A stretch of 64,000 nucleotides of DNA from CAUZIR01 sp034421295 (lineage in GTDB: Bacteria; Chloroflexota; Dehalococcoidia; Lucifugimonadales; UBA2962), in contig DAOUKM010000013.1 in the NCBI GenBank assembly GCA_034421295.1, positions 110,045 to 174,044 of the forward strand. The letters run 5' to 3'. This document shows, piece after piece, positions 34,714-43,153 of the stretch (position 1 is the stretch's first letter; each line of letters starts with the position of its first letter). The notes beneath the pieces were generated by a model. That model had not been told where the DNA came from and did no database searches. It saw nothing but the letters and a program-made list of their open reading frames with translations. Both the position numbers and the translations under genes were made by a program.

Positions 34714-34725
34714 CGCATCTATACT
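34696..34725 (+). promoter_or_regulatory. promoter of the small gene at 34847
   Basis: TTGACT, 18 bases, TATACT. Predicted start near 34732. Confidence 0.55.
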
Positions 34726-34755
34726 ATCTGACGTCAAATCTTCAAGACGATTTCG

Positions 34756-34770
34756 CGATCTGACAGATCG
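34756..34770. promoter_or_regulatory. inverted repeat, candidate operator
   Basis: CGATCT and AGATCG around GAC, about 25 bases after the predicted plus-strand start. Its position in the leader of the small gene suits repression by the adjacent RHH protein (inference). Confidence 0.35.
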
Positions 34771-34846
34771 GCTGACAGCCGTAAAGTCAACCGTCGCCGG
34801 GTTCAATGGAGGGTCCGGGCAGATCGCCTTAAAGGGGGCCGGGAAG

Positions 34847-35128
34847 ATGACCGACGCTGCCATGCTGGTCGACCTGCTAAAGGTGGAGCTCGAAAAGCTC
34901 AAAGAGTCCGATCCAACGCTCGACTGGGCGATGCTCGATCAGCTTCACGCGGCGGTCGCCGCCGATATTCGGATGGACGAACTATTCGGACCCCGGATCA
35001 ACGAACCCCACCAGGACATGCACGCCCTGCTGGATGAGGCAGCCACCATGAGCCGCGAGGTGCAGGCCTTCATGGCGGCCGGAATCCGGGCCTACCGCTC
35101 CCTGGAGACGCGCCTGCCGGCCGCCTAG
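34847..35128 (+). CDS. small unrecognised helical protein
   Basis: A 93-residue protein with an ATG preceded by AAAGGGGG. Predicted to be almost wholly helical: MLVDLLKVELEKLKES near the start, MLDQLHAAVAADIRMDELF in the middle, and MHALLDEAATMSREVQAFMA near the end. No signal peptide, membrane segment or cysteine. I do not recognise the family. It is divergent from the RHH regulator gene, with interleaved promoters between them, so the two are probably related in regulation. It overlaps the end of the convergent glycosylase gene by four bases. Confidence 0.6.
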   Translation: MTDAAMLVDLLKVELEKLKESDPTLDWAMLDQLHAAVAADIRMDELFGPRINEPHQDMHALLDEAATMSREVQAFMAAGIRAYRSLETRLPAA

Positions 35129-35955
35129 TTGCCTATCAGCATCCCGGGCTGACAGCGACGACAGTAGGAGGTCACCCGGCGGTTGGCTGTCACCTCGCTA
35201 ATCCTGCCCGCGCAGTCCGGACACTGCGTCCCACCCTTGCGGTGGACCTTCAGGAAGTCGCGCTTCTTTTGGTGGATTCGCTCGCCGGTTCGCCTCCGCA
35301 CCTGCTCGGTCGCCTCCGCGATCACCCTTGGCATGCTGAGCCTGAGCCGCTCAAGATCTTCATCGGTCAGATCCGACCGCTTCTTGAACGGATAGATCTT
35401 GGCATCGAACAGGATCTCGTCCGCATAGGCGTTGCCGATGCCTGCGACGACCCTGCCGCGCGTCAGGATCCCCTTTATCTCCCCTCTCAGGGGCCTGAGC
35501 CTATCCTTCAGCTCCGCGAGGGACAATTGTTCCAGCACGTCGGGCACCTCGCCCGACAGCCCGACGAGCCTGGGAATGGAGGACAGCTGTTCGCCGGTGA
35601 CGTAGTACGCCATCCCCATCTGCTTATCGTCCAGGTACCTGAGCTCGTCGCCCGACGAGAGTACGATCGCAAAGCAGGTCTTCTTGAGGAGACGCTCACC
35701 CGGGCGGCAGTACTGCAGTAGCCCGCTGAGCATCATGTTCAGCGCGACCCTGCGGTCTCCGGAGAGTCCGAACAGCAGCATCTTGCCGACGCGGTCGATT
35801 GACTCGAAGACCCTGCCCGCGATGTCCGCCTCGAAGTCGCCCGCCAGCGGCCGCAGGACGCTGGGCCTTACGACGCGAGCTCCGACCACCCGTGCACCGA
35901 CGATGCGGGGGGACAGAAAATCCCGTATCACCTCGAGCTCCGGCGCTTCCGGCAA
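35125..35955 (-). CDS. Fpg/Nei family DNA glycosylase
   Basis: A 276-residue base-excision repair glycosylase/AP lyase. It starts at TTG behind AAAGGAG, and the start must be here because the catalytic residues are Pro2 and Glu3 of MPEAPELEVIRDFL. GKMLLFGL near 57 holds the conserved Lys. GIGNAYADEILFDAKIYP is the helix-two-turn-helix, and the end has a CPDC...CRRC zinc finger. PEAPE differs from the PELPE of MutM and recalls Nei-like members. A second family member (mutM) lies at 59660-60457; the two are clearly diverged and may favour different lesions. It is divergent from the phosphotriesterase cluster. Confidence 0.9.
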   Translation of the reverse strand: MPEAPELEVIRDFLSPRIVGARVVGARVVRPSVLRPLAGDFEADIAGRVFESIDRVGKMLLFGLSGDRRVALNMMLSGLLQYCRPGERLLKKTCFAIVLSSGDELRYLDDKQMGMAYYVTGEQLSSIPRLVGLSGEVPDVLEQLSLAELKDRLRPLRGEIKGILTRGRVVAGIGNAYADEILFDAKIYPFKKRSDLTDEDLERLRLSMPRVIAEATEQVRRRTGERIHQKKRDFLKVHRKGGTQCPDCAGRISEVTANRRVTSYCRRCQPGMLIGN

Positions 35956-35960
35956 CTCCT

Positions 35961-35988
35961 TTGACCTCCGTACGAATCATGGTACACT
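35961..35988 (+). promoter_or_regulatory. promoter of the phosphotriesterase-family operon
   Basis: TTGACC, 16 bases, TACACT; predicted start near 35995. The -35 lies only six bases from the divergent glycosylase start codon. Confidence 0.5.
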
Positions 35989-36009
35989 TCGCTCCATCCC
36001 GCAGTCTTT

Positions 36010-36027
36010 AGACACGTTCGCGTGTCT
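36010..36027. promoter_or_regulatory. inverted repeat, candidate operator of the phosphotriesterase operon
   Basis: AGACACG-TTCG-CGTGTCT, a perfect 18-base inverted repeat placed about 15-33 bases after the predicted transcription start. It has no T-run and so is not a terminator. The position fits a repressor site. Confidence 0.5.
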
Positions 36028-36127
36028 GAAGGCCACTGCGCTAGGCAGACGGCCCCGACCGCGCTGGGCGGGATCCGGGAGGGCATGACATGGGCCCGTT
36101 ACCGCCACGCTCCAACGGACGCAGGAA

Positions 36128-37186
36128 TTGACCGTGTCACAGGACATAAGCGGAAGAGTCCAGACCGTGCTGGGGCCGGTCGAGCCCTCGGCCCTCGGCC
36201 TTACCAGCATGCACGAGCATGTCCTGATAGACCTGCGCTGCTATTTTCAGATGCCCGACGAGGCGACCGAGCGCTGGTACGTCGACGCACCCGTCACCAT
36301 GGACATCCTGGGCAATCTCGGAAAGCGCTGGTGGTACAACCAGGACAACAACACGCTCCTGGACGAGGGCGTGCAGACCGAAGAGCTGAGGAGGTGGTTT
36401 CTGGCCGGTGGAGGCTCCGTGGTAGACACGACCTCGATCGGCATCGCACGAGACCCGCTCGCGCTCTCCCGCATATCGCGGGCGACCGGGGTTAACGTGG
36501 TGATGGGCGCCTCTCACTACGTGCCCTTGACATACACCGAAGGCCTGCGTTGCCGACCCGAGGATGAGATCGCCGAGTCGATCATCAGGGACATCACTGT
36601 CGGCGTCGGTGACACGGGTATAAAGGCCGGGATCATCGGTGAGGTGGGCAATTTCTGGCCCACCAACGAAACCTCCCGGAGGATACTGCGAGCGTCGGCC
36701 CGGGCATCCGCGGAAACGGGGGCCGCCATAACCCTGCATCCGGGGTTTCACGACGACGCTCTGATGCACCACATGTCTGACCTCGTTGAGGCCGGGGCCG
36801 ACCCCTCGCGCATAGTAATGGGCCACGTGGACACGATGGCGATCGATGCGGTCAGGCGGGTGGCCGAGGCGGGGGCATTCGTCCAGTTCGATACGTTCGG
36901 GCTGGAAGACACCCTCTGGGGGGAGGTAGCCGGGCAGGCCACGCCCGTTCCCTCCGATGTACAGCGCATGGAGCGCATCGAGCAACTCATCGACTGGGGC
37001 CATGAGGACCGCATCCTCGTAGCCCACGACGTGTGCTTTAAGTCCATGTTGGGCCGCTATGGGGGCAAGGGATATTCCCACGTACTCGAGAGCATCGTGC
37101 CGCGCATGCGGCGGCGCGGTTACTCCGAGCGCAGCGTCAGGAGCATCCTTGTGGACAACCCCAGGCGGGTGTTGACATTCCCGTAG
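36128..37186 (+). CDS. phosphotriesterase-family amidohydrolase, paralogue 1
   Basis: A 352-residue (TTG start; GTG at 36134 also possible) metal-dependent hydrolase of the phosphotriesterase-related family. Metal ligands are visible: the HEH of TSMHEHVLIDL near 22-24, Glu of KAGIIGEVGNFWP, His of ITLHPGF, His of VMGHVDT and Asp of LVAHDVC. The bridging residue is Glu instead of the carboxylated Lys of true phosphotriesterase, as in the PHP/resiniferatoxin-binding group. Known relatives hydrolyse lactones, esters or organophosphates. It is the first of three tandem copies of equal length. No signal peptide. The substrate is unknown. Confidence 0.88.
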   Translation: MTVSQDISGRVQTVLGPVEPSALGLTSMHEHVLIDLRCYFQMPDEATERWYVDAPVTMDILGNLGKRWWYNQDNNTLLDEGVQTEELRRWFLAGGGSVVDTTSIGIARDPLALSRISRATGVNVVMGASHYVPLTYTEGLRCRPEDEIAESIIRDITVGVGDTGIKAGIIGEVGNFWPTNETSRRILRASARASAETGAAITLHPGFHDDALMHHMSDLVEAGADPSRIVMGHVDTMAIDAVRRVAEAGAFVQFDTFGLEDTLWGEVAGQATPVPSDVQRMERIEQLIDWGHEDRILVAHDVCFKSMLGRYGGKGYSHVLESIVPRMRRRGYSERSVRSILVDNPRRVLTFP

Positions 37187-37194
37187 GCGCTGAC

Positions 37195-38253
37195 ATGGGC
37201 GACGACGACCGCCGGGGCAAGGTACAGACCGTGCTGGGCCTCATCGACCCGGAGCACCTGGGCATCACCCACACCCACGAGCATGTACTGATCGACCTGT
37301 CCTGCTATTCGCGCCTGCCCGAGGCGGCCTCCGACCGCTGGTACGTCGACCAGCCGATCACCATGGGCCTGCTGGGCGGAGCGGAGCCACGCTGGCAATA
37401 CAACATCGACAACCGGCTATTGCTCAACGAGCGCGAGCAGATCGAAGAGCTGAGACGATTCGCGCTCGCGGGTGGAGGGACGATCGTCGACACGACCTCC
37501 ATCGGCATCGCGCGTGATCCGCTGGCCCTTGCGCGGGTGTCCCGCGCGACCGGAGTCAACCTCGTGATGGGGGCCTCTCACTACGTGCCGCTGACATACA
37601 CGGACGAGCTGAGAGAACGGTCAGAGGACGAGATTGCCGATTCGATCGTCCGGGATATAGCCGTTGGCGTCGGGGGAACCGGTATCCGGGCCGGGGTGAT
37701 AGGAGAGGTAGGAAACTTCTGGCCCACCAACGAAACTTCCCGCCGGATACTGCGCGCCTCCGGACAGGCTTCCAGACGCTCCGGCGCTTCTGTCATCGTG
37801 CACCCGGGCTACAGCACGGAGGCGCTCTTCCAGCACGCCGACGACCTGGTGGAGGGCGGCGCCGACCCATCCAGGATCGTGATGGGCCACCTGGACATGT
37901 TCCACGACATGGGGGCGATAAGGTCGCTTGCCGAGATGGGGGTAAACCTCGAATACGATGCATTCGGCATGGAGGACACCGACCTGGGCGACGTCGGAGG
38001 ACAGCCCGTCCACCTCCCGACGGATTCCGAGACGATCGGCAGGCTGGGGCTATTGATGGAGTGGGGCTTTGGAGACCGGCTCGTTATCGCCCACGACGTC
38101 TGCCGCAAGACCCACCTGACCCGCTACGGCGGCCGGGGCTACGCGCATATAATCGACAGCGTCTTGCCCAGAATGAGGCTCCGCGATTTTACGGATCGGG
38201 ACATAGCAACCATACTCGTTGACAATCCGATGAGGATTCTGGCGTTCGCCTAG
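37195..38253 (+). CDS. phosphotriesterase-family amidohydrolase, paralogue 2
   Basis: Second of three tandem copies, 352 residues, starting at ATG eight bases after the first. Ligands are the HEH of HTHEHVLIDLSCY, Glu of RAGVIGEVGNFWP, His of VIVHPGY, His of MGHLDMF and Asp of IAHDVC. Long blocks such as DTTSIGIARDPLAL and WPTNETSRRILRAS are identical to copy 1. It differs most in the loop after the second ligand His (STEALFQHADDLVEG) and in the 240-260 region (MFHDMGAIRSLAEMG). These loops shape the substrate pocket in this family, so the copies probably differ in specificity. Confidence 0.88.
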   Translation: MGDDDRRGKVQTVLGLIDPEHLGITHTHEHVLIDLSCYSRLPEAASDRWYVDQPITMGLLGGAEPRWQYNIDNRLLLNEREQIEELRRFALAGGGTIVDTTSIGIARDPLALARVSRATGVNLVMGASHYVPLTYTDELRERSEDEIADSIVRDIAVGVGGTGIRAGVIGEVGNFWPTNETSRRILRASGQASRRSGASVIVHPGYSTEALFQHADDLVEGGADPSRIVMGHLDMFHDMGAIRSLAEMGVNLEYDAFGMEDTDLGDVGGQPVHLPTDSETIGRLGLLMEWGFGDRLVIAHDVCRKTHLTRYGGRGYAHIIDSVLPRMRLRDFTDRDIATILVDNPMRILAFA

Positions 38254-38262
38254 GAGGATACA

Positions 38263-39321
38263 GTGGCTAGTTCTGAGCGCAGCGGAAAGATCCAGACAGT
38301 CCTCGGGCTCATCGAGCCCGATGAGCTGGGAATAACGATCTCCCACGAGCATGCACTCATAGACCTGTCGTGCTACTTCGTGATGCCGGAGGAGGCCTCT
38401 GAGCGCTGGTACGTGGACGCCCCTCTGACTATGGACATCCGGGGCAACATAGGCAAGCGCTGGGCGCACAACAGGGACATCCAGCTGCTGATCGACGAGA
38501 AGGTTCAGACGGAGGAGGTGTACAAGTACTACCTTGCCGGGGGACACTCGGTCGTGGACACAACCTCCATCGGAATAGGCCGCGACCCACTGGCTCTTGC
38601 CCGGATGTCGAGGGCGACGGGTTTGAACCTGATCCTGGGCGGCTCGCACTACGTGCCGGTCTCCTATCCGCCCGATATGGATGACCGATCCGAGCAGGAG
38701 GTGACCGACGCGATCATTCACGATGTAACCGTGGGGGTCAAGGACACCGGCATTAAGGCCGGCATCATCGGCGAGGTGGGCAACTTCTGGCCGACCAACG
38801 AGACCTCCCGAAAGATCCTCAGAGCCTCCGCGTACGCCGCCCAGGAGACGGGAGCGCCCATACTCATCCACCCGGGCTTTCATCCCGACGCGCTGATGCA
38901 CCACATCGGCGACCTGATCGAGGCGGGCGCAAAGCCGCACCGGATAGTGATGGGACACCTGGACACCTTCCCCAGCATGGACCTGATAAGGGAAATTGCC
39001 GAGACGGGCGTAAACCTCGAGTACGACACATTCGGCTCGGAGGACACGGTCTGGGGGGCCGTAGCCGATCAGCCGATATTCATACCCACCGACGTTCAGC
39101 GCATGGAACGCCTGGAGGAGCTGATGGTCCTGGGCTATGAGGACAGAATAGTGATCGCCCAGGATGTGTGCTTTAAGACCGGCCTGACCGCGTACGGCGG
39201 CAAGGGCTACGCACACATACTGGAGTCCATCGTCCCCCGCATGAGGAACCGGGGTTTCTCCCAGCGCAACATCGACAACATCCTGGTGGAAAACCCGAAG
39301 CGCATTCTCACGTTCGAGTAA
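38263..39321 (+). CDS. phosphotriesterase-family amidohydrolase, paralogue 3
   Basis: Third tandem copy, again 352 residues, starting at GTG behind TAGGAGG and nine bases after copy 2. Ligands: HEH of TISHEHALIDLSCYF, Glu of KAGIIGEVGNFWP, His of LIHPGF, His of MGHLDTF, and Asp of IAQDVC. In the last, Gln replaces the His that precedes the Asp in copies 1 and 2 (AHDVC). The amino-half loop also differs (RNEQLL-type region replaced by NRDIQLLIDEKVQTEEVY). Context and spacing make one polycistronic unit driven from 35961. Confidence 0.88.
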   Translation: MASSERSGKIQTVLGLIEPDELGITISHEHALIDLSCYFVMPEEASERWYVDAPLTMDIRGNIGKRWAHNRDIQLLIDEKVQTEEVYKYYLAGGHSVVDTTSIGIGRDPLALARMSRATGLNLILGGSHYVPVSYPPDMDDRSEQEVTDAIIHDVTVGVKDTGIKAGIIGEVGNFWPTNETSRKILRASAYAAQETGAPILIHPGFHPDALMHHIGDLIEAGAKPHRIVMGHLDTFPSMDLIREIAETGVNLEYDTFGSEDTVWGAVADQPIFIPTDVQRMERLEELMVLGYEDRIVIAQDVCFKTGLTAYGGKGYAHILESIVPRMRNRGFSQRNIDNILVENPKRILTFE

Positions 39322-39528
39322 GTGCCGGCGCGCGGCGAAATCACGGTGACCGGGCGGGCGCTTCCTGCCAGCCTCAGGGGGCGTCCTGCAGAGCCGTGAG
39401 TATTCGGGGTCTACAAGTCGACTGTGCCGGGTCCACCGGGACCATGGCAGGACCCAGTTTCTACGTGCATGGGGATTAGCACTACCACGGAATTAACACG
39501 CAAATTCCGCTCTGCAGGGTAGATCAGA

Positions 39529-40659
39529 TTGCCCGATAGCCACGACAATCCTTTCCGGTTCTACGACAACCGTGAAAAGTACCTGCTATTCGTGAGCACC
39601 TGCAGCGAAAAGCAGGTCATAGCAGACCGAATAGCATCGGACGTCAAGGACCTGAACCCCGTACCTCCCGCACTGCGCGTCTTCGACGCCGGAATGGGCG
39701 ACGCAACCGTGCTGACCCGCCTGATGAGAAACCTCCACCATCAGCATCCCACTGTTCCCTTCCTGATCGTCGGAAAAGAGATCAGCCAGGAGGATATCCG
39801 AATCAGCCTGGAAAAGATGGCCGACAGGTTCTATGAACACCCTCTCACCGTGCTGGTACTTACCAACATGCTCTACTCGGAAGCTCCCTGGCTCAGGCCC
39901 AGGGCGACCTCGGCGCGAACCCGCGTGAACTGGCTCGTGGCGCCGCTGGAGGGAAGCACCGCCTTCGAGTTCGACGAGCAGATCAGGGACACCGAACAGC
40001 GCGTTCAGCACTGGTGGGAGACGACGCCCAGCAAGCGAACCGGCAACCCGCTATATGTAACCCCCTCTGTGCTCGTTCTCTACCGAAAGGACCACGAGTG
40101 GCCACTGGCTCCGGTCATTCCATGTGGAGGCAGCCAGGATCACCAGTATGACCTGGTGGTCGCGGCACAGCCCTTCAGGGCCAGGCTGTCTCCGCGGGCC
40201 AAGGTCCGGAACGTGCTCGCTCCCCTGGCGCGCTGCCTGGCTCCCGGGGGCAGGATGATCGTCATACAGTCAACGGGCAAAGACCCGGGAATGGAGATCG
40301 TGCACGGGGTCTGGCCCGGCGAGCAGCCTTTCCTCACACCACGGCAGGACCTCCTGGCCGAACTCCGCCTGCAGCTAGATGAGAGTCATCCAGAGCTGCG
40401 GTTCCCTAGCCATACCGATACACGGGCCGAATTCCGCTATGACCTGCGACTGCCGCCGTCCGAACTCGAAAGCAGCATCAGCACCTCCACCATGCTGGCA
40501 GCATGGAACGCCGCGACATACGTGGCGCAGATAGAAGACGAGCGGCTGACGCGGGCCATGAGCCGCGGCGACTATATAGAGGTGACGTCCCAGGTGCTGA
40601 GAAAGTACCGGGGCCTGTGGTTCATAGACGAATCGTTCAAGGTAACCAGAAGGGCCTGA
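39529..40659 (+). CDS. SAM-dependent methyltransferase-like protein
   Basis: A 376-residue protein starting at TTG. LRVFDAGMGDATVLTRLM near residues 49-66 is the SAM-binding motif I, and APLARCLAPGGRMIVIQSTG near 231-250 is the post-motif region, so a class I methyltransferase fold is likely. The middle part (EDIRISLEKMADRFYE, then PLTVLVLTNMLYSEAPWL) is unusual and separates the halves. A His-rich stretch follows motif I. I do not recognise the subfamily. It is 207 bases after the third phosphotriesterase-like gene, on the same strand; the gap shows no terminator, so shared transcription is possible. Confidence 0.65.
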   Translation: MPDSHDNPFRFYDNREKYLLFVSTCSEKQVIADRIASDVKDLNPVPPALRVFDAGMGDATVLTRLMRNLHHQHPTVPFLIVGKEISQEDIRISLEKMADRFYEHPLTVLVLTNMLYSEAPWLRPRATSARTRVNWLVAPLEGSTAFEFDEQIRDTEQRVQHWWETTPSKRTGNPLYVTPSVLVLYRKDHEWPLAPVIPCGGSQDHQYDLVVAAQPFRARLSPRAKVRNVLAPLARCLAPGGRMIVIQSTGKDPGMEIVHGVWPGEQPFLTPRQDLLAELRLQLDESHPELRFPSHTDTRAEFRYDLRLPPSELESSISTSTMLAAWNAATYVAQIEDERLTRAMSRGDYIEVTSQVLRKYRGLWFIDESFKVTRRA

Positions 40660-40903
40660 CCCAAAGACCGGACAGATCAGCGGTACATTAGTCAGTCCTG
40701 AGGAAGGAGATATCCAGGTATTTCGCCTCCTCTTACATCCGATGAAGGAGCACCTTGTATCCGGCAAAGCGGCAGGATATAAGCCCGTGTTTATACCGAC
40801 TCTTCACACAGAAATCGGACCATCATCTGGCAGTCCAAATATCCGGGACAGGCCGCCTTACCTGCAGCAATACTGGAAGTCTTTACAGGCCCAAGTCAGG
40901 CAG

Positions 40904-41380
40904 TTAGCCTCGGGCTGACTCTCCGGGTCTTACGGCCATCTCATAGATCGCATGATGGGCGCGCTCCATTCCCACGGATTCGTAAGTGGCCTTGGCGCGC
41001 TCGTTGTCCTCAAATACGTAGAGCTTTATGGCACGGACATTGCCGGCCTCACTGGCCAGCTCGAGCACGCCGTCATGCAGCGCCCTGTACACGCCCTTGC
41101 GGCGGTGCTCCCGCGATACGTAGACGCTCTGTATCCACCAGTACAGGGCGTTGCTCCAGTCGCTCCACTCGTAGGTGATCATCAGCGAGCCGACGATCGC
41201 TCCGCCCGATTCCGCCACGAGGTAAAAGCCCAGGGACGGATCATCAAAGACGGCCGCCGCCCCGGGTTTGGCAATCTCTTCGGGTATGGTGATCCCCTCC
41301 GTCTCAACGGCCATGACCGCGTTGAAGGAGGCGATCGTCCCGGCATCCTCACGAACCGCCCTGCGGACCAGGATATTCAC
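40904..41380 (-). CDS. GNAT family N-acetyltransferase
   Basis: A 158-residue acetyltransferase. ILVRRAVREDAGTIASFN is the first strand and helix; YWWIQSVYVSREHRRKGVYRAL near 82-103 contains the acetyl-CoA pyrophosphate loop R-R-K-G-V; and IKLYVFEDNERAKATYESVGM is the closing motif. The substrate amine is not predictable. It is the last gene of a minus-strand run headed by three VOC proteins, 68 bases after the third of them. The 244 bases on its far side, towards the methyltransferase-like gene, hold nothing I recognise. Confidence 0.87.
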   Translation of the reverse strand: MNILVRRAVREDAGTIASFNAVMAVETEGITIPEEIAKPGAAAVFDDPSLGFYLVAESGGAIVGSLMITYEWSDWSNALYWWIQSVYVSREHRRKGVYRALHDGVLELASEAGNVRAIKLYVFEDNERAKATYESVGMERAHHAIYEMAVRPGESARG

Positions 41381-41448
41381 GTCTCGCCCCCCTTTCCTCC
41401 CGGGGGACAGTCCTGCATCAGAACTCCGGACATAGGGTCCATTCTGGC

Positions 41449-41940
41449 CTAGTCGAACGGGCGGGTGCGGTTCTGGGTGACGGTGAACGGACTGGCGCGT
41501 TGCACCTCGTCCTGTACCAACTCAATCCAGTTACCGTCCGGGTCCTGCAGGTAGCAGGCGCGCACGGTGTCATAGGCCTGAACCACCGGGTTCAGCTGGG
41601 TGCCTCCCAGCTCAAGGCAGCGCCTGAGGGTCGCGTCGGCATCGTCCACCATGAACCCCAGATGGGCCGCCCCGATGAGGGCCCTAGGGTACTGCTGATC
41701 CTGCTCTCGCCTGACGCCCTGCGGGGTCAGATACTGCAGCAACTCCAGGATGTGTCCATCGTTTGCCTTGAGCATCACTGCGTGGATGCGGGCATCGTCG
41801 TAGCCCACCACCTGCTGGAGCCCGTATCCCGCGAGATCCATGTCGACATCCACGGTCAGGCCGACACCCTCGGTGTAGAACCTGACCGCCCGGTCCATGT
41901 CCTCTACCACGAAGCCCGTGTGGTACATCGTTAGCGCCAT
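41449..41940 (-). CDS. VOC-family protein (glyoxalase/dioxygenase superfamily), paralogue 1
   Basis: A 163-residue vicinal-oxygen-chelate protein with two beta-alpha-beta-beta-beta modules. MYHTGFVVEDMDRAVRFYTE opens module 1 with the metal His, GHILELLQYLTP closes it with Glu, AAHLGFMVDDADATLR opens module 2 with a second His, and YLQDPDGNWIELVQDE ends it with the last Glu. All four metal ligands of the active fold are present. Relatives are glyoxalase I, extradiol dioxygenase and methylmalonyl-CoA epimerase. Substrate unknown. It stands third in a row of three paralogues. Confidence 0.87.
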   Translation of the reverse strand: MALTMYHTGFVVEDMDRAVRFYTEGVGLTVDVDMDLAGYGLQQVVGYDDARIHAVMLKANDGHILELLQYLTPQGVRREQDQQYPRALIGAAHLGFMVDDADATLRRCLELGGTQLNPVVQAYDTVRACYLQDPDGNWIELVQDEVQRASPFTVTQNRTRPFD

Positions 41941-42034
41941 GCTCTTGTCCTCCTACATCTGCCCGGTATCCCCTGCACTGCCGGCGTCGCCGCCGGCCCA
42001 AGGGCGCGCTCACCAAGCCGGGGCGCATCTCCCG

Positions 42035-42523
42035 TCAGGGCAGGGTCTGATTTTGCCTGACGACGAACTGCTGACTGTTGTGCTTTTCGTCCGAGGTGAT
42101 CTCTATCCAGTTTCCATCCGGGTCCTGCATGTAGCATTCCCAGACGCCCGGCAGTACCTCGATGGGAGGATTCAGGGGCTTGCCACCCATATCCACCAGA
42201 CGCTCCCACATCGACCTGGCGTCCTCAACGAAGAATGCCAGGTGCGTGCCGCCGGTACGCCGACGCTCGTACTGGAAGTCGGCGTCGGCCTCGACGGTCG
42301 GCGGGTCCTTGTACTCGATTATCTCCAGGATATGCCCGTCCGCACCTGCGAGCATGGAGGCATATATGCGGGCGTTGTCGTAGCCGACGATGCGGCCCAG
42401 CTCGTAGCTCTGGGCATCGAACAGCCTCAGTTCCTCCAGACCCAGGCCCTCGATGTAGAACCTTCTCGACCTTTCCAGGTCCTTTACCACGAAACCTGTG
42501 TGATTCATCACTACGCGGGTCAT
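42035..42523 (-). CDS. VOC-family protein, paralogue 2
   Basis: A 162-residue paralogue with the same module order: MNHTGFVVKDLERSRRFYIE, GHILEIIEYKDPP, THLAFFVEDARSMWERL and YMQDPDGNWIEITSDEKH. The metal ligand set His-Glu-His-Glu is complete. The shared tail F-V-V-R-Q-N-Q is kept in all three copies (F-T-V-x-Q-N-x), a feature not required by the fold and so evidence of recent common origin. It lies 94 bases from paralogue 1 and about 120 from paralogue 3. Confidence 0.87.
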   Translation of the reverse strand: MTRVVMNHTGFVVKDLERSRRFYIEGLGLEELRLFDAQSYELGRIVGYDNARIYASMLAGADGHILEIIEYKDPPTVEADADFQYERRRTGGTHLAFFVEDARSMWERLVDMGGKPLNPPIEVLPGVWECYMQDPDGNWIEITSDEKHNSQQFVVRQNQTLP

Positions 42524-42641
42524 CTATCGCCTCCCGGTCTCCCTGGTGAACCTTATCGCCCTGAACCTGCACCACGCCACAGCCGACAGCGGAAATTGCC
42601 GGTGGGTCCGGCCCTCGGGCCTCCTTGAGGGCCTATGCGGC

Positions 42642-43127
42642 CTACTCCGGCACGCCGAGGTTCTGGCGTACGGTAAATGGCTGCCTCTTGTTGGCCTCGT
42701 CCTCGATCAGTTCTATCCAGTTGCCGTCCGGGTCCTGCAGGTAACAGGCCAGCAGACCGTCGTAGACCTCCACCGGCGGATTGAGCTGACTTGCTCCCAG
42801 CTCCATAAGCCTGGCGTAGGTGACCTCGATATCGCGCACCACGAAACACAGGTGGGATGCGCCGAAGCGCGCACGCATCCTCTGGGACTCCGGATCGGAA
42901 GCGCGGCCTGCGGGGTTGAGGTACTGGATCAGTTCCAGCGTATGCCCATCGGCGCCCACGAGCAGCGCTATCAGCAGGTAGGCATCCTCGTAGCCGACTA
43001 CGCTGGTAATACCCGGGCGGTTGGAGTGCACGAGATTGTACTGCTCCAGTCCCAGACCTTCGGTGTAAAAGCGAACCGATCGATCGAGGTCCTCGACCGC
43101 GAAGCCGGTGTGATTGAGGGTCGTCAC
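42642..43127 (-). CDS. VOC-family protein, paralogue 3
   Basis: A 161-residue paralogue read from GTG at 43127, which has GGAGG before it. An ATG at 43220 in the same frame would lie upstream of the promoter and add 31 residues, so I rejected it. The modules show LNHTGFAVEDLDRSVRFYTE, GHTLELIQYLNPAG, ASHLCFVVRDIEVTYARL and YLQDPDGNWIELIEDE, with the full His-Glu-His-Glu ligand set. It is the first gene of the VOC-VOC-VOC-GNAT operon and has the strongest promoter I found in this window directly upstream. Confidence 0.87.
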   Translation of the reverse strand: MTTLNHTGFAVEDLDRSVRFYTEGLGLEQYNLVHSNRPGITSVVGYEDAYLLIALLVGADGHTLELIQYLNPAGRASDPESQRMRARFGASHLCFVVRDIEVTYARLMELGASQLNPPVEVYDGLLACYLQDPDGNWIELIEDEANKRQPFTVRQNLGVPE

Positions 43128-43153
43128 TGGGTCCTCCGGTGGCGGCTGCCGCA

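Noticed and set aside
38050..39216. 388-codon minus-strand frame opposite phosphotriesterase paralogue 3
   Set aside because: A shadow frame; the plus-strand gene has all metal ligands.
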